64,000 nucleotides of DNA from Rhizobium leguminosarum (GCF_017876795.1 NZ_JAGIOR010000001.1:2258501-2322500); one strand, 5' to 3'. Positions 18,499 through 27,964 are shown, numbered from the stretch's first letter. The notes: a model not told the origin generated them from the letters alone. Numbers and translations: made by a program.

Positions 18499-18999
18499 AT
18501 GGCTGACCTCAAAAAATTTGCGCTGTGGGTTGGGCTGGCAGTTGCGGGAGCGGTGGTCACGGTCTGGGTCCCCGATACCTACAGCTGGATTTTGGCTCAG
18601 TTCAAGCCGACGCCAACAATCAAGATCGACTTCCAGGCAACGAACGCCTGCGGGGGCGGTAGCCTCACCGACTTGAAACGGCACTTCGATAATCAATCCG
18701 TTCGGCTGGAATGGGGTGCTGATCGGCTGGTCATCTGCGATCCGGATGACCTGCAGACCAATGCCGTCAACATCGCTGGCGACATCGCCCGCAAGTTTCC
18801 CGGCTGCTTGGACTACCGATCCGAGTCCTTGCGCCTGATGAGGGCGAGCGCTGCCGTTTGCTCTATGGGTTCGAGGAACATTTTTATCTGCGATGGGGAA
18901 AAGGGTTCTGTTTCGCCGGGGCTAACGGCACTCGGCAGCCAATCAATGCCCGTGACCGAGTGCTTGGCAGCAACTCTCCAGAAGTTCGGGTTCGAGTAG
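18499..18999 (+). CDS. Uncharacterised membrane-anchored protein
   Basis: The 166-residue product begins MADLKKFALWVGLAVAGAVV, a single N-terminal membrane anchor. A mostly hydrophilic domain with six Cys (NACGGGSL, VICDPDD, FPGCLD, AVCSMG, FICDGEKG, TECLAA) follows, and it probably faces the periplasm. It follows the exported protein gene by 6 bases. The shared Cys-rich, exported character suggests the two products work together at the envelope. No family recognised. Confidence 0.6.
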   Translation: MADLKKFALWVGLAVAGAVVTVWVPDTYSWILAQFKPTPTIKIDFQATNACGGGSLTDLKRHFDNQSVRLEWGADRLVICDPDDLQTNAVNIAGDIARKFPGCLDYRSESLRLMRASAAVCSMGSRNIFICDGEKGSVSPGLTALGSQSMPVTECLAATLQKFGFE

Positions 19000-19111
19000 A
19001 AATCGGGGCGTCGCGTACCCTTGCGAATGGGCAGAACCCATCTCCAGGCCAAAACATTGCGGGAGCGAAATCCGTGCCTTACCTCTGCAGCAGAAACAGG
19101 GGAGTACGGTG

Positions 19112-19459
19112 ATGAAGACAAAAGCAGATTGGCGCGAAATCGGTTTTGATCAGGGCGTTTTGGCCGGTAATGCCGACATGTATGCGGCTTGCGATTTCGG
19201 ATCGCATGAGAACAATCTGGCGCAAGGCCACGCGCTTCTCGGCGGAGAATATGCCTTGGTAACAAGCAAGTATCGCGATTTTCCCGATCACGATTGCTGC
19301 GCTGCCTGGATGGCTGGTGTCATCGAAGGTTCTACCAGCGTCGGCGCTCGGATGGGCTATACGACGGGAACACCAGACCTGGCTTCTGGTATCGAGGGGG
19401 CCATGCAGCTTCATTTGATGATCGTCAGAGATACTCGACCGGCCAGTGCCACCAATTGA
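19112..19459 (+). CDS. Uncharacterised 115-residue protein
   Basis: The ATG at 19112 is preferred over a GTG at 19109 because GGGGAG lies 8 bases upstream. The product is soluble, Cys-containing (YAACDFG, HDCCAAWMAG) and rich in Gly, with repeated Gly-Ala helices (DQGVLAGNADMYA, WMAGVIEGSTSVG, GIEGAMQLHL). No family is recognised. It lies 110 bases after the membrane-anchored gene on the same strand. Confidence 0.5.
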   Translation: MKTKADWREIGFDQGVLAGNADMYAACDFGSHENNLAQGHALLGGEYALVTSKYRDFPDHDCCAAWMAGVIEGSTSVGARMGYTTGTPDLASGIEGAMQLHLMIVRDTRPASATN

Positions 19460-19938
19460 ACGAGACGAACACGGCGTTGGCGAAGGTCCGATAAGGCTCA
19501 AGAGACCTGAAATTAAATTTCTCGGCTCTCGGAACGGTGGCGGCTGCGGCGTCGACAATACTGTCAGACACCGAGAGGTCAGGGGGTGGCAGTCAGACCT
19601 CTACTTTCCGATTTAGGAAACATTTCCTTGCGCGAAATTTTGTGGCAAGGAAATGTCTGAAAAAATATAAGTATTGCGCTTTGTTGTCTCGGAAGCATGG
19701 TCGTTTAAAAATAGGTTTATCAATTATATTGTTGAGTTAATTTGTATAATTTAAATAACCTTTAGTTTAAAATCGTGTTATCACTCGGTTTTTATCGCTG
19801 TATTTCGGAAAATATACATTAAAATACGCTCAGAAATTTGTTTCAATGGCCTAGATATATCATGTGTTGCCGATATTATTTCCTGTTCTATAGTATTTTC
19901 ATCGACGGTCCGGCGATCTGACCGTCTCGTAGTAAGCC
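19460..19938. other. Low-GC intergenic tract with inverted repeat
   Basis: No gene is visible in these 479 bases. From about 19600 to 19920 base composition falls well below the surroundings, with long A/T runs. A perfect 12-base inverted repeat, ACATTTCCTTGC (19620-19631) and GCAAGGAAATGT (19645-19656), opens the tract. A weaker repeat GAGGTC/GACCTC lies just before it (about 19575-19600). It could be a joint between two acquired segments, a promoter region for the next gene, or an old element end. Confidence 0.4.
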
Positions 19939-20340
19939 ATGGAGGCGGCAATCGCTAACATTCAGTTCGACAATATTGAAGGCGACATTCACGTCTATTC
20001 ATCCTTTGATGCCGGACCGGACGTCATCGGATTTGGCCTTGATACTTTGGCTGAGGCGATCAGTCGGGTTCGGGAGGACAATCATTTCGAGATCGAGTCC
20101 GTCTTCGAAGACATGCAGGCTAAATCCCTGCCTGGATGCCAGATCACCTTTGAGATTGATGAGGTGGGCCAACAGAGAGGTGTCCTGGACCTCAAAGTAG
20201 TAGTCGACGGCCATCAATTCGATCTGGGCAGCTATTTCGTTTTCGCCGAGGGAAACGGGATGACCGGATTGCGGTCGAATGCGGCTATCCGAGAGAAAAG
20301 GGCGTTGAGCGCATTCGATGGCGTCGATTGCCCGTCGTAA
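19939..20340 (+). CDS. Uncharacterised 133-residue soluble protein
   Basis: The product begins MEAAIANIQFDNIEGDIHVY. It is acidic, has no signal or membrane segment and alternates predicted strands and helices; no family is recognised. It is the first gene after the low-GC tract and lies 116 bases before the next cargo gene. The start is the only ATG in the area; the preceding bases give no strong ribosome site. Confidence 0.45.
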   Translation: MEAAIANIQFDNIEGDIHVYSSFDAGPDVIGFGLDTLAEAISRVREDNHFEIESVFEDMQAKSLPGCQITFEIDEVGQQRGVLDLKVVVDGHQFDLGSYFVFAEGNGMTGLRSNAAIREKRALSAFDGVDCPS

Positions 20341-20456
20341 TACGCCGGACGGTCTTGGCCCCAAAAGCGAGGCGCGACAATCGTCGTGGCTACCGAAACG
20401 TTACAGGCGCCAATGCCTTCCACAATAATCACGGTTAAAATCAAGAACGGACCGCA

Positions 20457-21623
20457 ATGCGCATCCATTTCAACGATACCAAGTTTGTACGTCACCTGGG
20501 AAAGCAACTGACCAGAGAGGTCCGTTCGTGGGGCGATGAAATCTCTCTAAAAGAAGCGAACCGGATTATATCCAGAGCGTTCGGGTATGAGAGCTATGAT
20601 GAACTTCACAAGCTTGTTGGCTTTGTCGATCCATCAGAACCTGACAAATTCTTATCTCCCGAAGAGAAAGTGCGGCGGTTCACGCAATACGTGGACGTAC
20701 TGGCCGACAATGATTTTTCTCCTGAAGAAGCGATTGGTCTCGTGACGAAGCTCCGGTCGGGATATTGGTGGGGCTTTGGGCGAGAGACTGTAGCAGCCCT
20801 CGTGGAGCCGGAAATCGCTGCTTCGCCGATCAAAATGCAATTCAGGAACCCGCAAGTTGTCACTCGCTTTTATCGGACGTTCAAACGTGCGCTCAGGCAC
20901 GCTGATGTGACGGTCCCATTTGGCATCCGCAAGCTGATGGCGAAGGTTTTCGGGCACGATTCGTATGTGCAGTTTATGGCTTGCGCGGGTCATGGCGTTC
21001 CGACGCCCTCAGACTTCTACGTTTCCCCGGAGGAGCTGGACGAACGGATCGAGGCATATTTGCGCGTACTGAAGGAAGCTGGCCTCTCTGATGACCAAGC
21101 GAATAGCGTTCTACATAGTGCGGGTGCCGAAGGGTGGTGGCAGCTGAAGCAGCTTCAACGGAGAGGGGACCCTCGGCAAGAGGATTTCGCTGATCGTATC
21201 GAGGGAACGGGCACGCCCACCTGGCGACCGAACGGCACCGAAAACTCGGTTATTCACCGTTTGCCCGCTCGTCCAGTTCAATACGCGTATGTGATGCTCG
21301 AATTTGACGATCCGTATGACGAAGCTCACCTCTGCGCCGTGTTGCGCAACGGGCAACAGTTTCTTGGATATTGCGACGACGTCCTTGGGGCGTTTCTCGA
21401 CAAGGTCGATTATGAGCTTCGTGCCGAAGTCGCGTCTATCTACCGGGAAATCCTCACGATGCCGGACACCATGGCGGAATTCTTGATCCTGCGGGAGCTT
21501 GGGAAGCAGCGGGTCTCTGGGCTGAACTTCTTAAGCAATAAGTACCGGGGATCGTTCGAGAACTACGCTGGCTTCCTCCAGCAAGGAGGCAAGCAGCAAT
21601 TCCAGACCGTCCTGCATGCTTGA
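20457..21623 (+). CDS. Protein with two glyoxalase-related helical domains
   Basis: This is a 388-residue soluble protein of unknown role. Two stretches resemble each other and the small helical domain annotated as glyoxalase-related (PF20066 type). Near residues 13-52 it reads LTREVRSWGDEISLKEANRI then FGYESYDELHKL. Near residues 142-178 it reads TFKRALRHADVTVPFGIRKL then FGHDSYVQFMAC. Between and after these are acidic helical regions (FLSPEEKVRRF, YVSPEELDERI), which also look duplicated. Such domains occur in mobile-element genes without proven enzyme activity, so the name should not be read as glyoxalase function. Confidence 0.55.
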   Translation: MRIHFNDTKFVRHLGKQLTREVRSWGDEISLKEANRIISRAFGYESYDELHKLVGFVDPSEPDKFLSPEEKVRRFTQYVDVLADNDFSPEEAIGLVTKLRSGYWWGFGRETVAALVEPEIAASPIKMQFRNPQVVTRFYRTFKRALRHADVTVPFGIRKLMAKVFGHDSYVQFMACAGHGVPTPSDFYVSPEELDERIEAYLRVLKEAGLSDDQANSVLHSAGAEGWWQLKQLQRRGDPRQEDFADRIEGTGTPTWRPNGTENSVIHRLPARPVQYAYVMLEFDDPYDEAHLCAVLRNGQQFLGYCDDVLGAFLDKVDYELRAEVASIYREILTMPDTMAEFLILRELGKQRVSGLNFLSNKYRGSFENYAGFLQQGGKQQFQTVLHA

Positions 21624-21701
21624 CAGGACGAACAGCGAGGGCGCCGCAGGTGATCCACCAACGGCTCCGCCGTCCGCTCTCTCGTGCATAGATCAGTGGC
21701 G

Positions 21702-22790
21702 ATGACCAAACCGACCATTCACTGGAAGACCGTCTGGTACCACGGCACGCGCACCCATATCGTCACCTTTTCGGCCGTGTCCGATGCTGAGCAGGGCGAA
21801 ATCGAAGCGGCTGCCGATGGAGAAGGCTACGAGCGCGACGGGGAATTCTGGACGCCGCCCGCTGGCCCGAATGACTTCTTTGAAATCGCGCGGCTTAAGG
21901 GCTTCGATCTTGAATTCGGGCGAGAGGATGAGGACGGACCTCTTAATCTCCATCGCCTTTACCCTACCGATGAGACCCGCAATCGACTGGAAGCGACCCC
22001 GGATTTTACGCTCTGGAAGTTGGCTGGATATTGTCCGGTCCAGGCCGAGAGATGGGTCCTGGCCAGACTTCGAAACGAGCAGTTCTTTAGCCTTGTCGAT
22101 CTCAATATCCGCATCAGCGCCTTGATCGAGGACCTCAATACCCGAACTATGCGGCGGTATGGCAAATCTCGACGCGCCTTGTTCGATGAAGTTGAGCGCT
22201 CTGAGCTCAAGCCGCTGCCTTCAACGCCGTTTGAGTATGCGGAATGGAAGACCGCCAAGGTCCATCCCGATTACCATATCGAGGTCGAGAAGACCTTCTA
22301 TTCCGTGCCGCATGGACTGATCGGAAAGCGGGTAGATGTCAGGCTAACGTATCGGACTGTCGAGATCTTTTTTGACCACAGACGTGTGGCCAGCCATATC
22401 CGGAGTTCGCAGCGCTCAGGCCACGTCACCGTCAATCAACACATGCCCAAGGCGCACCAGCGCTACGCAAACACGACACCCCACACGTTACGCCGGGAAG
22501 CAGCGAAGGTTGGGGCCAATACGGCGACTTTTATCGAACGTCTGCTCAGCGACCGCCCACATCCCGAACAGGGCTACCGGTCCGCTCAAGGCGTTCTCTC
22601 CCTGGCGCGCCGCTACCAATCCGACCGGCTGGAGCGGGCTTGCGAACGGGCGCTGATCATCAACGCACTGAGCTATTCGTCTGTTGCCAACATTCTCAGA
22701 TCTGGTCTCGATCAGGCTCCGGCCATGAGCGAGGCCGTGAAGCCGGCGCCGCCGCACGGCAATATCCGCGGCAAAACCTACTACCAATGA
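21702..22790 (+). pseudogene. istA: Chimeric, 5'-deleted IS21-family transposase (istA)
   Basis: From about residue 112 (codons near 22035) the frame is a clear C-terminal IstA: AERWVLARLRNEQFFSLVDL, the RRALFDE and EYAEWK motifs, YHIEVEKTFYSVPHGLIGKR and HPEQGYRSAQGVL. The N-terminal helix-turn-helix and most of the DDE domain are missing. They are replaced by about 110 residues of unrelated sequence (begins MTKPTIHWKTVWYHGTRTHI) fused in frame. The product cannot be an active transposase. The unrelated N-part may be the remains of another cargo gene joined by a deletion. Confidence 0.85.
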
Positions 22791-22802
22791 AGAGGACATC
22801 AG

Positions 22803-23579
22803 ATGCTGACACATCCGACACTGGAGCAGATGAACACGCTTGGTCTTGCCGGCATGGCAACGGCCTATCGCGAGCTTATCGAACAAGCTCATGGAAATGA
22901 CCTTAGCTTCGACGAACGACTGGGGTTGATGCTTGACCGGGAGATCGCCGTAAGAACTGACCGCCGGCTGACAAACCGGCTCGCCACCGCAAAACTTCGG
23001 TTCGCCAATGCTTCGATCGAAGACATCGATTTTGGATCCCATCGCGGCCTGGACCGCCGTAACGTCCTATCTCTGGCGCAAGGTGCATGGCTGAAGGCGA
23101 ACGAGAACCTGATCCTGACCGGCCAGACAGGGACCGGCAAGACGTGGATTGCTTGTGCTTTTGCACGCCAAGCGGCCCGCCTCGACTATTCGGTCCTCTA
23201 CGTTCGTATGCCGCGGTTGTTTGAGGACCTCGCGCTTGCCAGGCTGGACGGGCGCTTTCCGCGCCTCATCGACAAGCTTGCACGGGTTCACCTCCTGGTG
23301 CTCGATGATTGGGGAACCCACACCTTGAACGACCGGCAGCGCCTTGATCTGCTAGAGATATTCGAGGAGCGATATCGACGAAAGTCGACCCTGATCACCG
23401 CTCAACTTCCCGTGGCTGCCTGGCATGAGATGATTGGAGAGGCCACTTTAGCTGACGCAATCTTAGACCGTATTGTTCATAACGCACACCGCATAACGCT
23501 CGAAGGCGACAGCATGCGGAAGCGGAAAACACCAATGCTCTTGACCGGCGCCGAAATAAACGAAATCAATCACCCCTAA
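22803..23579 (+). CDS. istB: IS21-family ATP-binding helper (istB)
   Basis: This is the AAA+ helper ATPase of IS21-type transposition, 258 residues and apparently intact. It has Walker A ([11 protein letters not shown]), Walker B ([10 protein letters not shown]) and the family start [20 protein letters not shown]. It follows the istA relic by 12 bases with a GAGGA ribosome site. Without a working IstA it has no transposition partner here, though it could act with IS21 copies elsewhere. Confidence 0.93.
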   Translation: MLTHPTLEQMNTLGLAGMATAYRELIEQAHGNDLSFDERLGLMLDREIAVRTDRRLTNRLATAKLRFANASIEDIDFGSHRGLDRRNVLSLAQGAWLKANENLILTGQTGTGKTWIACAFARQAARLDYSVLYVRMPRLFEDLALARLDGRFPRLIDKLARVHLLVLDDWGTHTLNDRQRLDLLEIFEERYRRKSTLITAQLPVAAWHEMIGEATLADAILDRIVHNAHRITLEGDSMRKRKTPMLLTGAEINEINHP

Positions 23580-23613
23580 CAGCAACTAGGCAGGCGGAAT
23601 TCGATCGAACCCG

Positions 23614-23680
23614 CTGTCCGCGACTTAGCGAAATGCCTGTCCGCGACTTGCTGAAATGGCTGTCCCGATTCACCGAAATC
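23614..23680 (+). repeat. IS21-type terminal repeats
   Basis: Three direct repeats with a 23-base period begin CTGTCCGCGACTT (23614), CTGTCCGCGACTT (23637) and CTGTCCCGATTCAC (23660), each ending GAAAT. They are the multiple transposase-binding repeats of an IS21-family right end; the IS probably ends near 23685. The matching left end is missing, removed with the 5' part of istA. Confidence 0.75.
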
Positions 23681-23683
23681 CGC

Positions 23684-23890
23684 AGTGACATCCCTGTTGC
23701 CGTCAGTCACGAACTCTTTCATCCAGATGGCGTGTTCATTGTCAGAGCTTGCCAGCCAGCCGAAGAATCTTCGGGCACCTGCAGTTTTGACACCGGAGCC
23801 GACCATGTCGCCAAATCTGTCGGCCAATTCACATTTCAGGTCTGTCTTAATCTCTTCCCAAGTCGGTATGTCCGCAAGCGCAGCTGGCAT
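23684..23890 (-). pseudogene. 5' stub of an unidentified gene cut by IS21
   Basis: On the minus strand a frame starts at 23890 after a good ribosome site (GGAAGAG) and reads MPAALADIPTWEEIKTDLKC onward for about 68 codons, then enters the IS21 end repeats. The stub is soluble and helical (FFGWLASSDNEHAIWMKEFV). I recognise no family. It shows that the IS interrupted a gene of the element. Confidence 0.5.
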
Positions 23891-23989
23891 TGACTCTTCC
23901 TATCGTGAAGGTATAGGGTGCTCTCGTAATTGTAGGTAACTAATCAACTGATTCTATTTCCAAAAAGTTACTTTTTTTAGCGCCCTATT

Positions 23990-24020
23990 TGATACCTTTT
24001 GTTTATGCGATACGGGAAAA
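23990..24020 (-). repeat. Right terminal inverted repeat (bipartite)
   Basis: Block 2 (TGATACCTTTTGTTT, 23990-24004) and block 1 (ATACGGGAAAA, 24010-24020) are the inverted partners of the left end. Here the blocks are 5 bases apart, against 16 at the left, a difference of about one helical turn. Seven extra bases (TGAATTT, 24021-24027) separate block 1 from recQ. Confidence 0.8.
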
Positions 24021-24027
24021 TGAATTT

Positions 24028-25410
24028 GTCTCGCAATGGGGCCATGATTTCCGGCCGGAATATCGCGCGCTCGGCCGGCTCGGCGAACAATATCCCGGCG
24101 TGCCGAGGGTGGCGCTGACGGCGACGGCCGATCCGCATACGCGCGACGACATTATCGAGCGGCTGGGGCTCGAGGCTGCCGAGATCTTCACCACCAGCTT
24201 CGACCGTCCGAACATCGCTTACGAAATCGTCGAGCGCGACCAGCCGCGTCAGCAGCTGTTGCGGTTTCTGTCCGGCCACAAGGGAAACAGCGGCATCGTC
24301 TATTGCCTGTCGCGCGCCAAGGTCGAGGATACGGTCGAATGGCTGAACGGGCAGGGCGTGCGCGCACTTGCCTACCATGCCGGCATGGACCGGGCGGTTC
24401 GCGACGCCAATCAGGATGCCTTCCTGAAAGAAGAAAACCTCTGCCTGGTCGCCACCGTCGCCTTCGGCATGGGCATCGACAAGCCGAATGTGCGTTATGT
24501 CGCTCATCTCGACCTGCCGGGTTCGGTGGAGGCCTATTATCAGGAGACCGGGCGTGCGGGCCGTGACGGCCTGCCGTCCGAGGTCTGGATGGCTTATGGC
24601 ATGGCCGACGTCATCCAGCGCGGCCGGATGATCGACGAAGGCAGTGCTGCCGCGGAGATCAAGCGGGTCGAGCGCGCCAAGCTCAATGCATTGCTGGCGA
24701 TCTGCGAGACCGCGTCCTGCCGCAGGCAGGCGATCCTTGCGCATTTCGGCGAGGCGCATGCGGGCCAATGCGGCAATTGCGACACCTGCCTGAAGCCGGT
24801 CGAGACCTGGGAGGGCACGGAAGCGGCGGTCAAGGCGCTGGCCGCAATCTACCGTACTGGCGAGCGCTTCGGTGCCGGCCATGTCGTCGACGTGCTCGTC
24901 GGCAATGTCAACGAAAAGACCGAGCGTTTCGGCCATGTCGATATGCCGGTCTTCGGCGCCGGCAAGGATATTCCGTCGCGCGTCTGGCAGTCGGTCTTCC
25001 GCCAGCTGCTCGCCATGGGGTTGGTCCGTGTCGATCACGAGGCTTATGGGGCGCTGAAGCTGGAGCCGGAGGCGCGGGCCGTCTTCAAGCACGAGCGGCA
25101 GGTGTTCTTCCGCAAAGACCGCCCGGCCTCCGAGCGGCGCACGAAGAAGGTGGAACGCAGCGAACGCAAATCGGGACTGTCAGGCGCCGACGGTACGCTG
25201 TTCGAGGCGTTGAGGGCCGAGCGCATGGCGATCGCGAAATCGCTCGGCGTGCCGCCCTATGTCGTCTTTCCCGATACGACGCTGATCGCCTTTGCCACCG
25301 AGAAGCCGCGGAGCCGCAAGGAATTGCTCGCCATATCGGGCGTCGGGCAGGCGAAGCTCGAGCGTTACGGCGACGCCTTCCTCGAGATCATCCTGGCGCA
25401 GGATGGCTGA
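24028..25410 (+). pseudogene. recQ: recQ, 3' part (interrupted)
   Basis: This is the remainder of chromosomal RecQ from [16 protein letters not shown] to the stop codon. It has helicase motifs III-VI ([43 protein letters not shown]), zinc-binding Cys ([17 protein letters not shown]), the RQC winged helix and an HRDC-like end ([15 protein letters not shown]). The frame is open back into the element's right end to a TTG at 23989, so a helicase fragment without ATP-binding motifs could be made. No further damage is visible, which implies a recent insertion. Confidence 0.95.
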
Positions 25411-25516
25411 GCGGATCGGCCGATGTTCCTGCTGATTTCGGTCCAGCGCTGAAGAAGACAAGCCGGCGGCGATATGCTAACCCGGCTGGCACTGATATCG
25501 TCAGGAAGGGCCGCCC

Positions 25517-26704
25517 ATGACCTCGCAGTTTCTCTCTCATCTCCAAGCCGAGATTTCGGCGCTGAAGGATGCCGGCCTATATAAATCCGAGCGGGTGATC
25601 AGTTCCAAGCAGGCAGGCGAAATTGCGATTTCGACCGGCGAGCGGGTGCTGAATTTCTGCGCCAACAATTATCTCGGCCTTGCCGGTAATGAGGAACTGG
25701 CCGAGGCCGGCAAGCAGGCGCTCGACCGCTACGGCTACGGCATGGCCTCGGTGCGCTTCATCTGCGGCACGCAGGAAGAGCACAAGCAGCTCGAAGCACG
25801 AATCTCCACCTTTCTCGGCATGGAAGACACGATCCTCTATTCCTCCTGCTTCGACGCCAATGGCGGCCTTTTCGAAACGCTGCTCTCCGAGGAAGACGCG
25901 ATCATCTCGGACGCGCTGAACCATGCCTCGATCATCGACGGCGTCAGGCTTTCGAAGGCCAAGCGCTTCCGTTACGCCAACAACGACATGGCAGCACTCG
26001 AAGAGGAATTGAAAAAGGCCGAAGGTAGCCGCTTCAAGCTGATCGCCACCGACGGCGTCTTTTCGATGGACGGCATCATCGCCAATTTGGGCGGCGTCTG
26101 CGATCTCGCCGAGAAATACGGCGCGATGGTCATGGTCGATGACAGCCATGCGGTTGGCTTCGTCGGCAAGAACGGTCGCGGCTCGGCCGAACATTGCGGC
26201 GTCGAAGGCCGGATCGACATCATCACCGGCACGCTCGGCAAGGCGCTCGGCGGCGCTTCCGGCGGTTATACCTCGGCCAAGGCCGAGGTCGTCGAATGGC
26301 TGCGGCAGCGCTCGCGACCCTATCTGTTTTCGAATACGCTGGCGCCGGTCATCGCGGCTGCCTCGCTCAAGGTGTTCGACCTGATCGAAAACGGCGATGC
26401 CTTGCGCAAGCGCCTGTCCGACAATGCCGATCTCTTCCGCACAGAAATGACCAAGCTCGGCTTCACGCTCGCCGGCAAAGGCCATCCGATCATCCCGGTC
26501 ATGCTGGGAGATGCGAAGCTTGCCCAGGACATGGCGAGCCTGATGCTGAAGAGGGGCATCTATGTGATCGGATTCTCCTTCCCCGTCGTGCCGAAGGGCC
26601 AGGCCCGCATCCGCACGCAGATGTCGGCGGCGCATTCGCGCGAAGATGTCGAGCGGGCGATTGCGGCTTTTGCCGAGGCTGGGCGGGAACTGGGCGTGAT
26701 TTGA
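25517..26704 (+). CDS. kbl: 2-amino-3-ketobutyrate coenzyme A ligase
   Basis: This PLP enzyme cleaves 2-amino-3-ketobutyrate with CoA to glycine and acetyl-CoA, the second step of threonine degradation after Tdh. The 395-residue protein is complete. It has the alpha-oxoamine synthase motifs [44 protein letters not shown] and the PLP lysine in [14 protein letters not shown]. It lies 212 bases upstream of tdh, with a RIME-like repeat between them. The pair is the standard threonine-to-glycine operon. Confidence 0.97.
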   Translation: MTSQFLSHLQAEISALKDAGLYKSERVISSKQAGEIAISTGERVLNFCANNYLGLAGNEELAEAGKQALDRYGYGMASVRFICGTQEEHKQLEARISTFLGMEDTILYSSCFDANGGLFETLLSEEDAIISDALNHASIIDGVRLSKAKRFRYANNDMAALEEELKKAEGSRFKLIATDGVFSMDGIIANLGGVCDLAEKYGAMVMVDDSHAVGFVGKNGRGSAEHCGVEGRIDIITGTLGKALGGASGGYTSAKAEVVEWLRQRSRPYLFSNTLAPVIAAASLKVFDLIENGDALRKRLSDNADLFRTEMTKLGFTLAGKGHPIIPVMLGDAKLAQDMASLMLKRGIYVIGFSFPVVPKGQARIRTQMSAAHSREDVERAIAAFAEAGRELGVI

Positions 26705-26711
26705 GAATGGG

Positions 26712-26886
26712 GCTGCCCTCACCCTAACCCGACCGGGGTCGAGCCACAGGTCTCGACCCGTCCTTCGGACCCCCGTAAACGGGGCGAGGGGACGTGCCCT
26801 GCGAGAGGTAGGTGGGGACGGAGAGGGCGCCGCTTGTCCCTTCGCCCCGCCTGCGGGGAGAAGGTGCCGGCAGGCGGATGAGGGGC
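26712..26886. repeat. RIME-like intergenic mosaic element (copy 1)
   Basis: This Rhizobium intergenic mosaic repeat shows the typical CCCTCACCCTAACCC start, a CCGTAAACGGGGCGAGGGG palindrome, the CGCCCCGCCTGCGGGG hairpin and a GGATGAGGGG end. Compared with copy 2 (43809) it has about 40 extra bases near 26730-26770 (including GTCGAGCCACAGGTCTCGAC), so it is composite. Its place between kbl and tdh means it is transcribed. Confidence 0.85.
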
Positions 26887-26916
26887 AGGAATAGGCACTG
26901 ACCAAGGGATACAGAT

Positions 26917-27954
26917 ATGTCGAATATGATGAAGGCGCTGGTCAAGTCGAAGGCCGAAGTCGGGCTCTGGATGGAGAATGTGCCGGTGCCGGAGGTCGGG
27001 CCGAACGACGTGCTGATCCGGGTGAAAAAATCGGCGATCTGCGGCACTGACGTGCATATCTGGAACTGGGACCAGTGGGCGCAGAAGACCATTCCGGTGC
27101 CGATGGTCGTCGGGCATGAATTTTCCGGCGAGATCGCCGAGATCGGTTCGGCGGTCACCCGCTATCATGTCGGCGAACGGGTTTCCGGCGAGGGCCATAT
27201 CGTCTGCGGCAAGTGCCGCAACTGCCGGGCCGGCCGTGGCCATCTCTGCCGCAACACGCTCGGCGTCGGCGTCAACCGGCCGGGTTCGTTCGGCGAGTTC
27301 GTCTGCATTCCCGAAAGCAATGTCGTGGCGATCCCGGAGGATATATCCGACGAGATCGCGGCGATCTTCGATCCGTTCGGCAATGCCGTGCACACGGCGC
27401 TTTCCTTCGATCTGGTCGGCGAGGACGTGCTCGTCACCGGCGCCGGGCCGATCGGCATCATGGGCGCGCTCGTCGCCAAACGCTCCGGCGCCCGCAAGGT
27501 TGTTATCACCGATATCAATCCGCACCGGCTGGCGCTGGCGCGCAAGCTCGGCATCGACCATGTCGTCGATGCCTCGAGCGAAAATCTGGCTGACGTGATG
27601 AAGGCGATCGGCATGACCGAGGGTTTCGACGTCGGTCTCGAAATGTCAGGCGCCGCACCCGCCTTCCGCGACATGATCGACAAAATGAACAATGGCGGCA
27701 AGATCGCCATTCTCGGTATTGCGCCGGCGGGCTTCGAGATCGACTGGAACAAGGTGATCTTCAAGATGCTCAATCTCAAGGGCATCTATGGCCGCGAAAT
27801 GTTCGAGACCTGGTACAAGATGATCGCCTTCGTCCAGGGTGGTCTCGACCTTGCGCCGATCATCACCCACCGTATCAAGATCGACGAATTTCGCGACGGC
27901 TTCGAGGCGATGCGGTCGGGCAACTCCGGCAAAGTCGTCATGGATTGGATGTGA
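26917..27954 (+). CDS. tdh: L-threonine 3-dehydrogenase
   Basis: This zinc-dependent medium-chain dehydrogenase oxidises L-threonine to 2-amino-3-ketobutyrate with NAD+, supplying Kbl. The 345 residues include the catalytic-zinc ligands ([10 protein letters not shown] and [14 protein letters not shown]), the structural-zinc Cys set ([15 protein letters not shown]) and the nucleotide motif [13 protein letters not shown]. The start [12 protein letters not shown] at 26917 is the usual one. It ends 10 bases before the GFA-type gene, which may be co-transcribed. Confidence 0.97.
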   Translation: MSNMMKALVKSKAEVGLWMENVPVPEVGPNDVLIRVKKSAICGTDVHIWNWDQWAQKTIPVPMVVGHEFSGEIAEIGSAVTRYHVGERVSGEGHIVCGKCRNCRAGRGHLCRNTLGVGVNRPGSFGEFVCIPESNVVAIPEDISDEIAAIFDPFGNAVHTALSFDLVGEDVLVTGAGPIGIMGALVAKRSGARKVVITDINPHRLALARKLGIDHVVDASSENLADVMKAIGMTEGFDVGLEMSGAAPAFRDMIDKMNNGGKIAILGIAPAGFEIDWNKVIFKMLNLKGIYGREMFETWYKMIAFVQGGLDLAPIITHRIKIDEFRDGFEAMRSGNSGKVVMDWM

Positions 27955-27964
27955 GGAAGACAAG

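Larger units (their letters stand above)
15549..24027. mobile_element. recQ-inserted element carrying its own recQ
   Basis: This 8.5-kb insertion lies between the TGT (Cys) and GTC (Val) codons of the recQ DEAHCVSQW motif. Joining 15548 to 24028 restores the reading frame exactly, with no target base lost and no clear target duplication. The ends carry bipartite inverted repeats. Contents from left: a 103-residue gene and a complete recQ (minus strand), five plus-strand cargo genes of unknown function, then an IS21-family relic and a truncated gene. No recognisable recombinase of its own remains. An ancestral recombinase may have been lost when IS21 entered. Confidence 0.85.

Noticed and set aside
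20457..21623. Glyoxalase enzyme
   Set aside because: Only the small helical domain whose name derives from glyoxalase-related proteins is recognisable; no metal-binding glyoxalase fold is seen.
24001..24060. Target-site duplication flanking the recQ element
   Set aside because: Comparing both junctions with the in-frame gene leaves at most one ambiguous T; the apparent TGT match would break the reading frame if treated as a duplication.
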